Shown here piece by piece: positions 16,896 to 25,435 of a stretch of 44,434 nt of DNA (positions within the stretch are counted from its first letter, which is position 1; the number at the start of each line of letters is the position of its first letter). The notes beneath the pieces are model-generated. The model was not told the DNA's origin. It saw nothing but the letters and a program-made list of their open reading frames with translations, and searched no databases. The position numbers were made by a program, and so were the translations under genes. The stretch comes from Amedibacillus dolichus DSM 3991 (lineage in GTDB: Bacteria > Bacillota_I > Bacilli_A > Erysipelotrichales > Erysipelotrichaceae), in contig NZ_DS483467.1 of the NCBI RefSeq assembly GCF_000154285.1, positions 1 to 44,434 on the forward strand, in the 5' to 3' direction.

Positions 16896-18113
16896 ATGAA
16901 TGTAAAACAACGATTTTTAGAATATGTAGCCTTTGATACAATGTCTGAGGAAGCATCTGCCACAACGCCGAGTTCTTTAAAACAATTAAAATTGGCGAAT
17001 TATTTAGTAGAGGAATGTAAAAAAATTGGATTGCAGAATCCACACGTAGATGAATATGGAATTGTTTATGCGAATTTGAGTGCTAATGTTGAAGGACTTC
17101 CCAGCATCGGGTTTATTGCCCATATGGATACTTCACCGGATATGAGTGGAAAAGATATTAAACCGAGAGTAATAGAGAAATATGATGGTTCAGCTATTAT
17201 ATTGAACAAAGAACTTGGTATTTTCATGGATACGGAAATGTTTGAAAGCTTAAAAGAGCATATCGGAAAAACCTTGATTGTAACCGATGGAACAACTCTG
17301 CTAGGAGCTGATGATAAAGCGGGAATTGCGGAAATCATGACGATGGCAGAAACGCTTATCAGTAAGAATATTCCTCATGGCAATATTTGCATTGCCTTTA
17401 CTCCCGATGAAGAGGTAGGCAGAGGAACCGATCATTTCAATATTGAAAAATTCGGAGCGGATTTTGCATATACGGTAGACGGTGGTGAAGTAAACAGTGT
17501 GGATTACGAGTGCTTTAATGCCGCAAGTGCTATGGTACATATTCAAGGTGCAAGTATTCACCCCGGAAGTGCTAAAGGAAAGATGCGTAATGCCTCACTC
17601 ATAGCTATGGAATTTCACTCCTTGTTACCGGTTTTTATGAATCCGGCTTATACGGAAGGCTATGAAGGTTTTAATCATCTAACGGATATGCAAGGGGAAT
17701 GCGAGCAAGCGACTTTATCTTATATTATCCGCAATCATGATGAAGCCTGCTTTGAAAAGCAAAAGCAGGATTTCTATCATGCAAGAGATTACTTAAATCA
17801 AAAATATCCGAAGGATACAGTGCAGGTGGATATTACGGATAGCTATGGCAATATGCGAATGCTAATTGAGAAAGATATGCGTATTGTGGATTTAGTCAAG
17901 AACTCTATGCGTGAAATCGGATTAGAGCCGACCTCACAGGCAATCCGCGGTGGTACGGACGGTGCACGGTTGACCTTCGAAGGTTTGCCTTGTCCCAATC
18001 TTGGAACCGGTGGCTATAACTTCCATGGAAAGTATGAATATGCTTGTGTAGAAGAAATGGAAACCAGTGTGAGGCTGTTGTTGAAAATTGTAGAAAATAG
18101 TACAAAGCTATAA
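16896..18113 (+). CDS. pepT: Peptidase T (tripeptidase)
   Basis: PepT removes the N-terminal residue from tripeptides in the cytoplasm using two zinc ions. The 405-residue M20B enzyme shows all metal ligand segments: AHMDTSPD (His76, Asp78), GADDKAGIAE, PDEEVGRG, TVDGG and, near the end, TGGYNFHGKYEY. The length is normal. ATG 16896 follows AGGTAAGG; a TATAAT at 16865-16870 lies upstream. Its activity complements the S9 and S51 peptidases at 9-13 kb. Confidence 0.97.
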   Translation: MNVKQRFLEYVAFDTMSEEASATTPSSLKQLKLANYLVEECKKIGLQNPHVDEYGIVYANLSANVEGLPSIGFIAHMDTSPDMSGKDIKPRVIEKYDGSAIILNKELGIFMDTEMFESLKEHIGKTLIVTDGTTLLGADDKAGIAEIMTMAETLISKNIPHGNICIAFTPDEEVGRGTDHFNIEKFGADFAYTVDGGEVNSVDYECFNAASAMVHIQGASIHPGSAKGKMRNASLIAMEFHSLLPVFMNPAYTEGYEGFNHLTDMQGECEQATLSYIIRNHDEACFEKQKQDFYHARDYLNQKYPKDTVQVDITDSYGNMRMLIEKDMRIVDLVKNSMREIGLEPTSQAIRGGTDGARLTFEGLPCPNLGTGGYNFHGKYEYACVEEMETSVRLLLKIVENSTKL

Positions 18114-18114
18114 A

Positions 18115-18153
18115 AAAGCGTCTTATCGAGGTTTTCGATAGGACGCTTTCGTT
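18115..18153. terminator. Bidirectional terminator between pepT and the pentapeptide gene
   Basis: A 15-bp stem (18115-18129 with 18135-18149, one G-T) has a 5-nt loop, A residues on the left and T residues on the right. It can end both converging transcripts. Confidence 0.85.
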
Positions 18154-18176
18154 ATGACAAGATGTGTGCTATGTGG

Positions 18177-18809
18177 CTATTCTTTGATTATGATACCAAG
18201 CAAAGCAGCTAAGCGTAGTGCCTGCTGCTCATTTACGATAACGCCACGCAAATGTTCGCTTATTACACTGATACCTTCGATTTCACTAGTGGAAAGATCC
18301 ATACCAGCTAGCGGTGTGTTGTGGAATTCACATTCATTCAGCTTACAAGCGTCATATTCTGTTTTTTGAAATTTACAAAGTATGAAGCTGCCTTTTGTTA
18401 AATCACAGTTTTGAAAGATAACCTGCTTAAATTTAGAACCGGACATATTTGCATAGCGTGCGTTGAGGTCAATAAAGCGAATGTTGTGTAAAGTGCAATC
18501 AGCAAAATCAATTCCCATGCAACGACAGTTTTTGAAGCAGCAGCGATGAATTGCCCCATCATTAAAGTGCACATTGGAAAGCTCGCAGTTTTCAAAGATT
18601 ACATCAATCATATCAATATGATCAAAATGACAGTTTTCCATACGCACATTTTGAAATTTGCACCCATCAAGATGCAAGGTATTGATATCTTGGTCTTGAA
18701 TGATAATATTGTGGAAAGATCGTGCTTCAATATAATTATCATCTTCAAGACAAGCGGTTAAAGAATCGGCAGGCGTATAATGCAAGATGCGAGGTTTCTC
18801 GATTTTCAT
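18177..18809 (-). CDS. Pentapeptide-repeat protein
   Basis: This 210-residue protein consists largely of about 25-30 tandem five-residue units (residues about 25-160) with Phe, Leu, Ile or Met at the central position and Cys or Ala before it, as in CKFQN, CHFDH and CELSN. Such units stack into a right-handed square beta-helix. The C-terminal segment EQQALRLAALLGIIIKE is a helical cap often found in Qnr/MfpA-like members, which protect DNA gyrase as DNA mimics; many family members have other, unknown roles. Many repeats carry Cys where gyrase-protecting proteins favour Ala. An AGAGC ribosome site precedes the ATG. Confidence 0.85.
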   Translation of the reverse strand: MKIEKPRILHYTPADSLTACLEDDNYIEARSFHNIIIQDQDINTLHLDGCKFQNVRMENCHFDHIDMIDVIFENCELSNVHFNDGAIHRCCFKNCRCMGIDFADCTLHNIRFIDLNARYANMSGSKFKQVIFQNCDLTKGSFILCKFQKTEYDACKLNECEFHNTPLAGMDLSTSEIEGISVISEHLRGVIVNEQQALRLAALLGIIIKE

Positions 18810-18916
18810 AAGTATCAGCTCTTTTGTTTATAATGTAAACACAAATAGCCATATTTGTGAAGTCTTGTTTTTTCTTTTTGAAGCTTTTATAATTACTTGG
18901 AAATGGAGGTAGCGCT

Positions 18917-19150
18917 GTGCGAGAAATCGATATTCATGGGTTGTTAGTAACACAAGCTAAGACATTGTTAGATCATACCTTAAATACTCTTCCAAAGGGT
19001 GTTTTTGAGTTGCGTGTAATTCATGGCTATCGTGGTGGCAATGTGCTACAGCAATATGTACGAAAGAGCTATCGTCATCGTCGTATCGAAAGAGTTCTAC
19101 TGACAATGAATTCAGGGGAAACTATTTTACGATTAAAGGATAAATCGTAA
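18917..19150 (+). CDS. Small Smr-domain protein
   Basis: This 77-residue protein is a bare Smr domain: DIHGLLVTQAK at the start and RVIHGYRGGNVLQQYV in the middle, matching the LDxHG and HGxGxGxLR signatures. The family, named after the MutS2 C-terminus, includes RNA and DNA nucleases; the TGxG-type motif here is GYRGG. It starts with GTG behind a GGAGG site, and tex follows after 17 bases, so they are probably cotranscribed. Confidence 0.88.
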   Translation: MREIDIHGLLVTQAKTLLDHTLNTLPKGVFELRVIHGYRGGNVLQQYVRKSYRHRRIERVLLTMNSGETILRLKDKS

Positions 19151-19167
19151 ATATTAAAGGAGGATTT

Positions 19168-21312
19168 ATGGAACATATCATAGCACCGATCGCATCTCGT
19201 TTGCATATCCAAGAGGAGCAGATCATCAAAACTTTGCAGCTGTTAAAGGAAGGAAATACGGTTCCCTTTATTGCACGCTATCGCAAGGAGGTTACTAAGG
19301 GATTAGATGAGGAGCAGATTCGTACCATCAATGAAGAATATCAATATCAGGTAAATTTAGAAAAGCGTAAGGAAGATGTATTGCGTTTGATCGAGCAGCA
19401 GGGGAAGCTTAATGAAGAACTGCAAAAAAAGGTTATGGCATGTGAAAAGCTTTCACAGGTGGAGGATATTTATCGACCATATCAACAAAAACGTAAGACG
19501 CGTGCAACCGATGCGATTGCGAAAGGCTTAAAACCATTGGCGGTTTGGCTATTAAAACAAGAGATAAATGGAAAGCCCGAGCAGGAGGCAAAGCAATATA
19601 TTACCCAAGATGTTCCAAGTGTTGAAGCTGCCTTGCAGGGAGCTAAAGATATTATTGCGGAAATGGTAAGTGATGATGCTGCGATACGTGAAAGAGTGCG
19701 TAACAGCATGCAGCGTTATGGTAAAATTGTTACAAAGGAAAAGAAAAAACACAGCGATGATAAAAAGATTTATCGCATGTACTATGATTATAGCGAACGG
19801 ATTTCCACTTTAGCAAGTCATCGAATCATGGCAATTGATCGAGGAGAAAAGGAAAAGGTAGTGAGTGTATCCATTGATTTTGATAAGGAATATATGGAAA
19901 ATTGGGCTGTGCAGCGATTTACTCGCAAACGTCAAGGTGCTGCGAGTGATTTGGTAAAGGAAGCTGTGGAAGATGGTTTGAAGCGTTTGGTGTACCCTAG
20001 TGTAGAGCGTGAAATTCGCTCCGCATTAAGCGAAAAGGCACAGGAACAGTCCATCGGTGTTTTCTCGATGAACCTAGAGCGTTTATTACTTCAGCCGCCA
20101 TTAAAGGATAAAACGGTTCTTGGCTTTGATCCGGCTTTTCGTACCGGCTGTAAGTTAGCGGTAATTGACAAAAACGGGAAGCTATTGACAATCAGTATTG
20201 TATATCCGACACCACCGAATGCACGTATTGAACAGGCAGAACAAACGATTTGTGAATTATGTGCTAAGTATTCCGTTGACATCATTGCTATCGGAAATGG
20301 AACAGCAAGTAGAGAAAGCGAAGCGTTTATTGCAAATTTGATTCGTAAAAAACAGCTTGCTGTTGCTTATACCATTGTATCCGAGGCAGGTGCCTCCGTA
20401 TATTCAGCTAGCAAATTGGCACGTGAGGAATTTCCGAATCTACAAGTGGAGCAGCGCTCTGCGATTTCGATTGCCCGTCGAGTAATTGATCCCTTGGCAG
20501 AGCTGATTAAAATTGATCCGCAATCCATCGGTGTAGGTCAGTATCAGCATGATTTACCTACCGCACGCTTAAAAGAACGCTTAGATTTTGTTGTTCAAAA
20601 AGCAGTGAATCGTGTCGGTGTGAATGTGAATACCGCTAGTGCCGAGCTGTTAAGTAATATTTCCGGATTAAGCAGCTCCGCAGCAAAGGAAATCGTGAAA
20701 TATCGTGATGAGCATGGAGAAATTCATAATCGTAAGGAATTAAAAAAGATACCGAAGATCGGTGCTAAATCCTTTGAACAGGCGGCCGGCTTTTTACGTG
20801 TCGAAAAAAGTGAGGAATGCTTTGATCGTACGGCTATTCACCCGGAAAGCTATCCGCTTGCAGAAGCTGTGCTAAAAGAATTGCAGCTTGATAAACGATT
20901 GATGGGAAGTGAGGAAGCAAAGAAAGCCATTGCTGCTGTTGATGTTCAAGAAATGTGCGAAAAGCTGGCTTGTGATGCTTATACGTTACAGGATATTTTA
21001 GATGCTGTTGCAGCACCTATGCGTGATTATCGTGAACGTTACGATGGACCGGTATTGCGTAGTGATGTATTGGAGCTGGAAGATGTGCATGTTGGTGATT
21101 GCTTTGAAGGTGTTGTTCGTAATGTTGTGGATTTCGGTGCTTTTGTGGATATCGGTTTGCATGAGGACGGACTTGTCCATATTTCTAAAATGAGCAAAGG
21201 TCGTATTTCGCACCCAAGTGAGCTGGTTTCTGTTGGAGATATTGTTAAGACATGGGTGTGTAACATTGATGAGGAAAAGCAGAAGGTACAGCTATCGCTG
21301 CTTCCGCTATAA
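19168..21312 (+). CDS. tex: Transcription accessory protein Tex
   Basis: Tex is a nucleic-acid-binding factor related to eukaryotic Spt6. The 714-residue protein has the N-terminal Tex domain with PFIARYRKE, a YqgF/RNase H-like domain (about 320-450, GFDPAFRTGCKLAVID), helix-hairpin-helix segments (VNTASAELLSNISGL), and a C-terminal S1 domain (about 640-714, GVVRNVVDFGAFVDIG). The length is normal. A strong AAAGGAGG precedes the ATG. It is in one unit with the Smr-domain gene. Confidence 0.97.
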   Translation: MEHIIAPIASRLHIQEEQIIKTLQLLKEGNTVPFIARYRKEVTKGLDEEQIRTINEEYQYQVNLEKRKEDVLRLIEQQGKLNEELQKKVMACEKLSQVEDIYRPYQQKRKTRATDAIAKGLKPLAVWLLKQEINGKPEQEAKQYITQDVPSVEAALQGAKDIIAEMVSDDAAIRERVRNSMQRYGKIVTKEKKKHSDDKKIYRMYYDYSERISTLASHRIMAIDRGEKEKVVSVSIDFDKEYMENWAVQRFTRKRQGAASDLVKEAVEDGLKRLVYPSVEREIRSALSEKAQEQSIGVFSMNLERLLLQPPLKDKTVLGFDPAFRTGCKLAVIDKNGKLLTISIVYPTPPNARIEQAEQTICELCAKYSVDIIAIGNGTASRESEAFIANLIRKKQLAVAYTIVSEAGASVYSASKLAREEFPNLQVEQRSAISIARRVIDPLAELIKIDPQSIGVGQYQHDLPTARLKERLDFVVQKAVNRVGVNVNTASAELLSNISGLSSSAAKEIVKYRDEHGEIHNRKELKKIPKIGAKSFEQAAGFLRVEKSEECFDRTAIHPESYPLAEAVLKELQLDKRLMGSEEAKKAIAAVDVQEMCEKLACDAYTLQDILDAVAAPMRDYRERYDGPVLRSDVLELEDVHVGDCFEGVVRNVVDFGAFVDIGLHEDGLVHISKMSKGRISHPSELVSVGDIVKTWVCNIDEEKQKVQLSLLPL

Positions 21313-21386
21313 TTTTGTAAAATTACATAACGCTTAAGGTAAAAATATAGTATAATAAAGCTTGTAAAAATAAGGAGGATATTAGA

Positions 21387-22214
21387 ATGTACGATTTTGA
21401 AGTTCTAAAGGAACATGCGAATAACATTCGCAAAAACATCGTAAAGACTGTTACGGAAGCAAAATCCGGACATCCGGGAGGCAGTCTTTCATCTGTGGAA
21501 TATGCGACAGCAATTTACTTTACGCAGATGGACGTAAACAAGGACAATCTGGAATCAACGAATAGGGATCGATTTGTATTGTCCAAGGGTCATGCTTCAC
21601 CGCTTTTGTATTCTGTGCTTGCGGAAAGAGGATTTATTGAAGAGGAAGAATTAAAAACATTCCGTAAGATCAATTCTCGTTTGCAGGGACACCCAAGCAT
21701 GCGTAAGCTTCCGGGTGTTGATATGTCTACCGGATCTTTAGGACAGGGACTTTCTGTTGCGGTAGGTATGGCGCTTGCTAATAAGTACGAAGGAAATGCT
21801 CACCGTATTTATACGATTCTTGGTGATGGGGAATGCCAAGAAGGACAGATTTGGGAGGCTGCAATGGCAGCTGCTCATTATAAGCTAGATAATTTGTTAG
21901 CTTTTGTGGATCATAACAGCTTGCAGATTGACGGAAATGTACGTGATGTTATGAATCCGACACCAATTGATGAAAAGTTTAAAGCCTTTGGGTGGAATGT
22001 TATTACGCTTGAAGATGGAAATGATATCGAGAGTGTTGTAAAGGCTTGTGAAGAAGCCAAAACTGTGAGTGGAAAACCGACGGTGATCGTTGGTAAAACC
22101 GTTAAGGGAAAAGGTGTATCCTTCATGGAAAATCAAGCCGGTTGGCATGGTGTTGCACCTAGTGCGGAGCAATGTGCGCAAGCACTTGCGGAATTAGAAG
22201 GAGGGTGCAAATAA
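21387..22214 (+). CDS. Transketolase, N-terminal subunit
   Basis: This 275-residue protein corresponds to the thiamine-diphosphate-binding half of transketolase, which moves two-carbon units in the non-oxidative pentose phosphate pathway. SGHPGGSLS, FVLSKGHASP and the ThDP motif GDGECQEGQIWEAAM ending in DHN are present. It is encoded separately from the C-terminal half, as in many archaea and anaerobic Bacillota. The next gene overlaps its stop codon by one base (TAATG), which should keep the subunits in equal amounts. TATAAT at 21351-21356 is the probable -10. Confidence 0.97.
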   Translation: MYDFEVLKEHANNIRKNIVKTVTEAKSGHPGGSLSSVEYATAIYFTQMDVNKDNLESTNRDRFVLSKGHASPLLYSVLAERGFIEEEELKTFRKINSRLQGHPSMRKLPGVDMSTGSLGQGLSVAVGMALANKYEGNAHRIYTILGDGECQEGQIWEAAMAAAHYKLDNLLAFVDHNSLQIDGNVRDVMNPTPIDEKFKAFGWNVITLEDGNDIESVVKACEEAKTVSGKPTVIVGKTVKGKGVSFMENQAGWHGVAPSAEQCAQALAELEGGCK

Positions 22215-23143
22215 TGGCAAAGATGGCAACAAGAGAAGCGTATGGAAAAACGCTGGCAAAGCTTGCAGCAGAAAATAAAAAAATTATTGTTTTAGATGCG
22301 GACTTGTCCGGCTCTACAAAAACTGCGGAAGTAAAAAAGGTTTGTCCTAATCAGCACTTTAATATGGGAATTGCCGAAGGCAATATGATGAGTGTGGCAG
22401 CAGGGCTTGCGACAAGTGGAAATATTGTGTTTGCCAGCAGCTTTGCGATTTTTGCGAGTGGACGTGCCTATGAACAAATCCGTAATTCCATCGGATATCC
22501 GCATTTGAATGTTAAGGTTTGCGCAACACATGCCGGTTTAACGGTTGGTGAAGATGGTGCCAGTCATCAAAGTGTTGAAGATCTGTCATTGATGCGCAGT
22601 ATTCCGGGAATGGTTGTTGTTTCTCCGGCAGATGGTGCTTCAACAGCTGAAGCCATTAAGGCGGTTGTGGATTATGATGGTCCTTGCTATGTTCGTCTTG
22701 GGCGTATGGCAGTAGAAGATGTTTACGAGGAAGGCAATGTTCCATTTACTCTTGGCAAAGGAAATGTATTGCGTGAAGGAAAAGGTGTAGCTATTATTGC
22801 CAATGGAATTATGGTTGAGGCTGCTTTGAAAGCGTATGAGGTATTAAAAGCGAAAGGCTTTGAACCGACAGTTGTCGATATGCATACCATTAAACCAATT
22901 GATGCCGATTTATTAGTGAAACTAGCAGAAACACATGATTTGTTTGTTACATGTGAAGAACATAGTGTGATTGGTGGCTTAGGTTCTGCAGTTGCGGAAG
23001 TATTAAGTCAGAAAGCACCTAGAAAGTTAGCGATGGTTGGCATTCAAGATACTTTCGGTGAAAGTGGAACACCAGCAGCATTGTTGGAAAAATATGGCTT
23101 AACTGCAGAAAATATTGTAAAAGCAGTGGAAGAAAACGTATAA
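22214..23143 (+). CDS. Transketolase, C-terminal subunit
   Basis: This 309-residue protein contains the pyrimidine-binding domain and the C-terminal domain of transketolase: DADLSGSTKT near the start, NMGIAEGNMM with the catalytic Glu that activates ThDP, THAGLTVGEDGASHQ, and TCEEHSVIGGLGSAV. ATG 22214 is chosen because it overlaps the stop of the N-terminal subunit and is preceded by GGAGGG; an in-frame ATG at 22172 would overlap that gene more. A terminator follows. Confidence 0.97.
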   Translation: MAKMATREAYGKTLAKLAAENKKIIVLDADLSGSTKTAEVKKVCPNQHFNMGIAEGNMMSVAAGLATSGNIVFASSFAIFASGRAYEQIRNSIGYPHLNVKVCATHAGLTVGEDGASHQSVEDLSLMRSIPGMVVVSPADGASTAEAIKAVVDYDGPCYVRLGRMAVEDVYEEGNVPFTLGKGNVLREGKGVAIIANGIMVEAALKAYEVLKAKGFEPTVVDMHTIKPIDADLLVKLAETHDLFVTCEEHSVIGGLGSAVAEVLSQKAPRKLAMVGIQDTFGESGTPAALLEKYGLTAENIVKAVEENV

Positions 23144-23183
23144 AATATATTTACCAAGCGTCTGCAATATATTCATATTAGAA

Positions 23184-23217
23184 AAAAGGAGTGAAATTTT
23201 ATTTAATCACTCCTTTT
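23184..23217 (+). terminator. Terminator of the transketolase operon
   Basis: AAAAGGAGTGA (23184-23194) pairs perfectly with TCACTCCTTTT (23207-23217) around a 12-nt loop. Confidence 0.85.
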
Positions 23218-23219
23218 AT

Positions 23220-23548
23220 ATAGTGTATATTAAGAAAATAGAAAACTTAGTAGAGGTAGTTTTTTAATATGTAGATTTATAAAAATGGAGATTTCAAAAT
23301 AGAAGAGATCTCTTTTTTAATATCAATTTGAAAGTAAGAAGGATCATGGTGATCGAGTTATTTTTTTTATTGTAGCTGACAGTCATAATTTTAAGAGTAC
23401 TTTTATTATACTTTGTAAGTGATATAGCTTTAGTGATAAACATACTATCTATCGATATGATATATTGGGCGAATATATAGAAAAAATTATTTATCGATGA
23501 CAGATTTCTTTACCTTTCTTATCCTCCTATTGACAGCTCACATAAATG
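23220..23548 (+). other. AT-rich gap without a gene
   Basis: About 330 bases, very AT-rich. It holds a weak second terminator-like hairpin (GAGAT...ATCTC followed by six T, about 23287-23318) and the short palindrome GATCA-TGG-TGATC (about 23340-23352). I see no supported reading frame or RNA gene. Confidence 0.4.
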
Positions 23549-23616
23549 CTTAAATACCCTTACAATTTTCTTACATTTACGCTTTCATCGCCACAATGAA
23601 GAAGATTTGCTATAAT
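23549..23616 (+). promoter_or_regulatory. Direct-repeat box and promoter of the signalling cassette
   Basis: CTTACA occurs at 23559-23564 and 23570-23575, exactly 11 bp apart, flanked by the weaker copies CTTAAA at 23549 and CTTTCA at 23582. A consensus TATAAT lies at 23611-23616 with no good -35 element. OmpR/PhoB-type regulators bind direct repeats spaced one helical turn, so this may be an activation site for the response regulator encoded next. Confidence 0.55.
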
Positions 23617-23658
23617 ATAGAGGAAGCTTATGAAGTGTATTGTAAGGAGGTCGCTATC

Positions 23659-24348
23659 ATGCAGACAAAAATCCTTGTTTTAGATGATGAGAAAGAAATT
23701 GCCGATTTGGTTACACTCTATTTGCGTAATGAAGGATACGAAATTTATGAGTTTTACGACAGTGAAGATGCGGTTGCGTTTATGGAGCATAATACGATAG
23801 ATTTAGCTCTTTTAGATATCATGATGCCAAAGATCAATGGCTTTGAAATCTGTAAGATGATACGTGAGAAATATACCTTTCCGGTTATTATGCTGACTGC
23901 TAAGATAGAGGATATGGATAAGATACAGGGCTTATCTCTAGGGGCAGATGATTATATTACCAAACCCTTCAATCCATTGGAAATGGTAGCTCGTGTGAAG
24001 GCTCAGCTACGGCGATATACCAAGTATAATCAACCTAATGATAATGTGAATATCATTGACTTTAAAGGGTTGATCATTGATAATGATTCCCATCGTGTAA
24101 GCTTGTATGACCAGCCTTTGATGCTGACACCGATCGAATTTAATATTTTATGGTATTTATGCAAAAATCGTGGGAAGGTAGTAACAAGCGAAGAACTGTT
24201 TGAAGCAGTTTGGAAAGAAAAGTATTTTGACAGCAACAATACCGTTATGGTACATATTCGCCGATTGCGCGAAAAAATGCACGAGCCGCCACGAAATCCG
24301 AAATTTATCAAAACGGTATGGGGAGTAGGGTATCAAATTGAAGAATAG
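23659..24348 (+). CDS. OmpR/VanR-type response regulator
   Basis: This 229-residue regulator has a receiver domain (1-120) with the acidic pair Asp9-Asp10, phospho-acceptor Asp53 in LLDIMMP, the Thr of MLTAK and the Lys of TKPFNP, followed by a winged-helix DNA-binding domain (about 135-229) with SNNTVMVHIRRLREK, as in VanR-like proteins. ATG 23659 follows AAGGAGG; the ATG at 23596 lies before the -10 and is excluded. The histidine kinase gene overlaps its end by 11 bases. No vanHAX-type genes are nearby, so a glycopeptide role is not implied. Confidence 0.95.
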   Translation: MQTKILVLDDEKEIADLVTLYLRNEGYEIYEFYDSEDAVAFMEHNTIDLALLDIMMPKINGFEICKMIREKYTFPVIMLTAKIEDMDKIQGLSLGADDYITKPFNPLEMVARVKAQLRRYTKYNQPNDNVNIIDFKGLIIDNDSHRVSLYDQPLMLTPIEFNILWYLCKNRGKVVTSEELFEAVWKEKYFDSNNTVMVHIRRLREKMHEPPRNPKFIKTVWGVGYQIEE

Positions 24349-25435
24349 TGAATACCGTTTATTAAGAAGGCGTCTGGTCTTGTTTTTCATGATTCTTACC
24401 GTATTGGTATTGGGGCTGATCGGCTTCACAATCGGTATCATCAATTACTATGCAGAGCTTTACAGCAGTCAGGGACTTTTAAGCAACACTGATTTTTTGC
24501 TGTTTTATCGCAATCATGCACTTGAATGCAATGTTTTTATGTTTGTATTTGCTTTGATGCTACTGCTGATTCTATTTTTATCCATCTTTTTTCATAATAT
24601 GAATGTGATCTTGCAAACATTTCAAGGTGAAGAAAGAAGAACCCCGATTTCCTTTTACATATTTCCACAGTTTCGTAAGGCACAGGAAAAGGTAAAGGAA
24701 ATGTTGTCGAAACGTAATGCTTCTCAAATGCTTGCCATTGAGGAAAATGAACATAAAAATGAACTGTTGATGTATTTAGCTCATGATTTGAAAACACCGC
24801 TAACCTCTATGATCGGCTATATCAATCATATTTTAGATCATAAGGTAGATGAAGAACAGCAGCAAAATGCCATTCGTATTGCTTATGAAAAAGCACTGCG
24901 ACTCGATGAATTGATAGATGAATTTAGTGAAATTTTGCGTTATGATGATAAGGTTTCTCAACTCAATTTGTCAAAGATCGATATCAATGCAATGCTGCAC
25001 CAACAATTAACCGGATTTTATCCGTTAATCGAAAAACGCAATATTCAGTTAGATGTTGATTTACCAACGGATTTTTATGTTATTGGGGATTTTGATAAGC
25101 TGCTGCGTGTTTTTGATAACCTCATGCGCAATGCAATCAATTACAGCAATGAGCATTCGACGATTGCTATTTACGGAACACAAAAGAAATCCTCGATTTT
25201 GTTGCATTACAGCAATGAAGCAGAACAAATAGATGCGGATAGTGTTGCACATTTATTTGACAAATTTTATCGAGCCTCTACTGCACGAACCACGACCAGT
25301 GGTGGAGCGGGCTTGGGACTTGCGATTGCCAAGGAGATCATTGAACTGCACCATGGTCATATTCATGCTGCAATGGAAAAGCAACGCATCGTATTTACGA
25401 TTGAATTGCCACTGACGCAGGAGGTGTTTCTATGA
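24338..25435 (+). CDS. Sensor histidine kinase (VanS-like)
   Basis: This 365-residue membrane kinase has two membrane segments (about 11-36 and 66-86) around a short external loop of about 30 residues, then a cytoplasmic linker. The H box YLAHDLKTPLTSM places the phospho-acceptor at His149, the N box is DNLMRNAINYS, and the G2 box is GGAGLGLAIAK. The G1 region is degenerate (SNEAEQI), which is seen in some VanS-type kinases. It starts with TTG 24338 inside the regulator gene, the best-placed codon; translation should be coupled. It should phosphorylate the regulator encoded upstream. Confidence 0.9.
   Translation: MKNSEYRLLRRRLVLFFMILTVLVLGLIGFTIGIINYYAELYSSQGLLSNTDFLLFYRNHALECNVFMFVFALMLLLILFLSIFFHNMNVILQTFQGEERRTPISFYIFPQFRKAQEKVKEMLSKRNASQMLAIEENEHKNELLMYLAHDLKTPLTSMIGYINHILDHKVDEEQQQNAIRIAYEKALRLDELIDEFSEILRYDDKVSQLNLSKIDINAMLHQQLTGFYPLIEKRNIQLDVDLPTDFYVIGDFDKLLRVFDNLMRNAINYSNEHSTIAIYGTQKKSSILLHYSNEAEQIDADSVAHLFDKFYRASTARTTTSGGAGLGLAIAKEIIELHHGHIHAAMEKQRIVFTIELPLTQEVFL

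Noticed and set aside
23659-25435. Vancomycin-resistance regulator (VanR/VanS)
   Set aside because: The two proteins resemble VanR and VanS, but no vanH, ligase or D,D-dipeptidase genes are in the window. Similarity reflects the subfamily and not the function.
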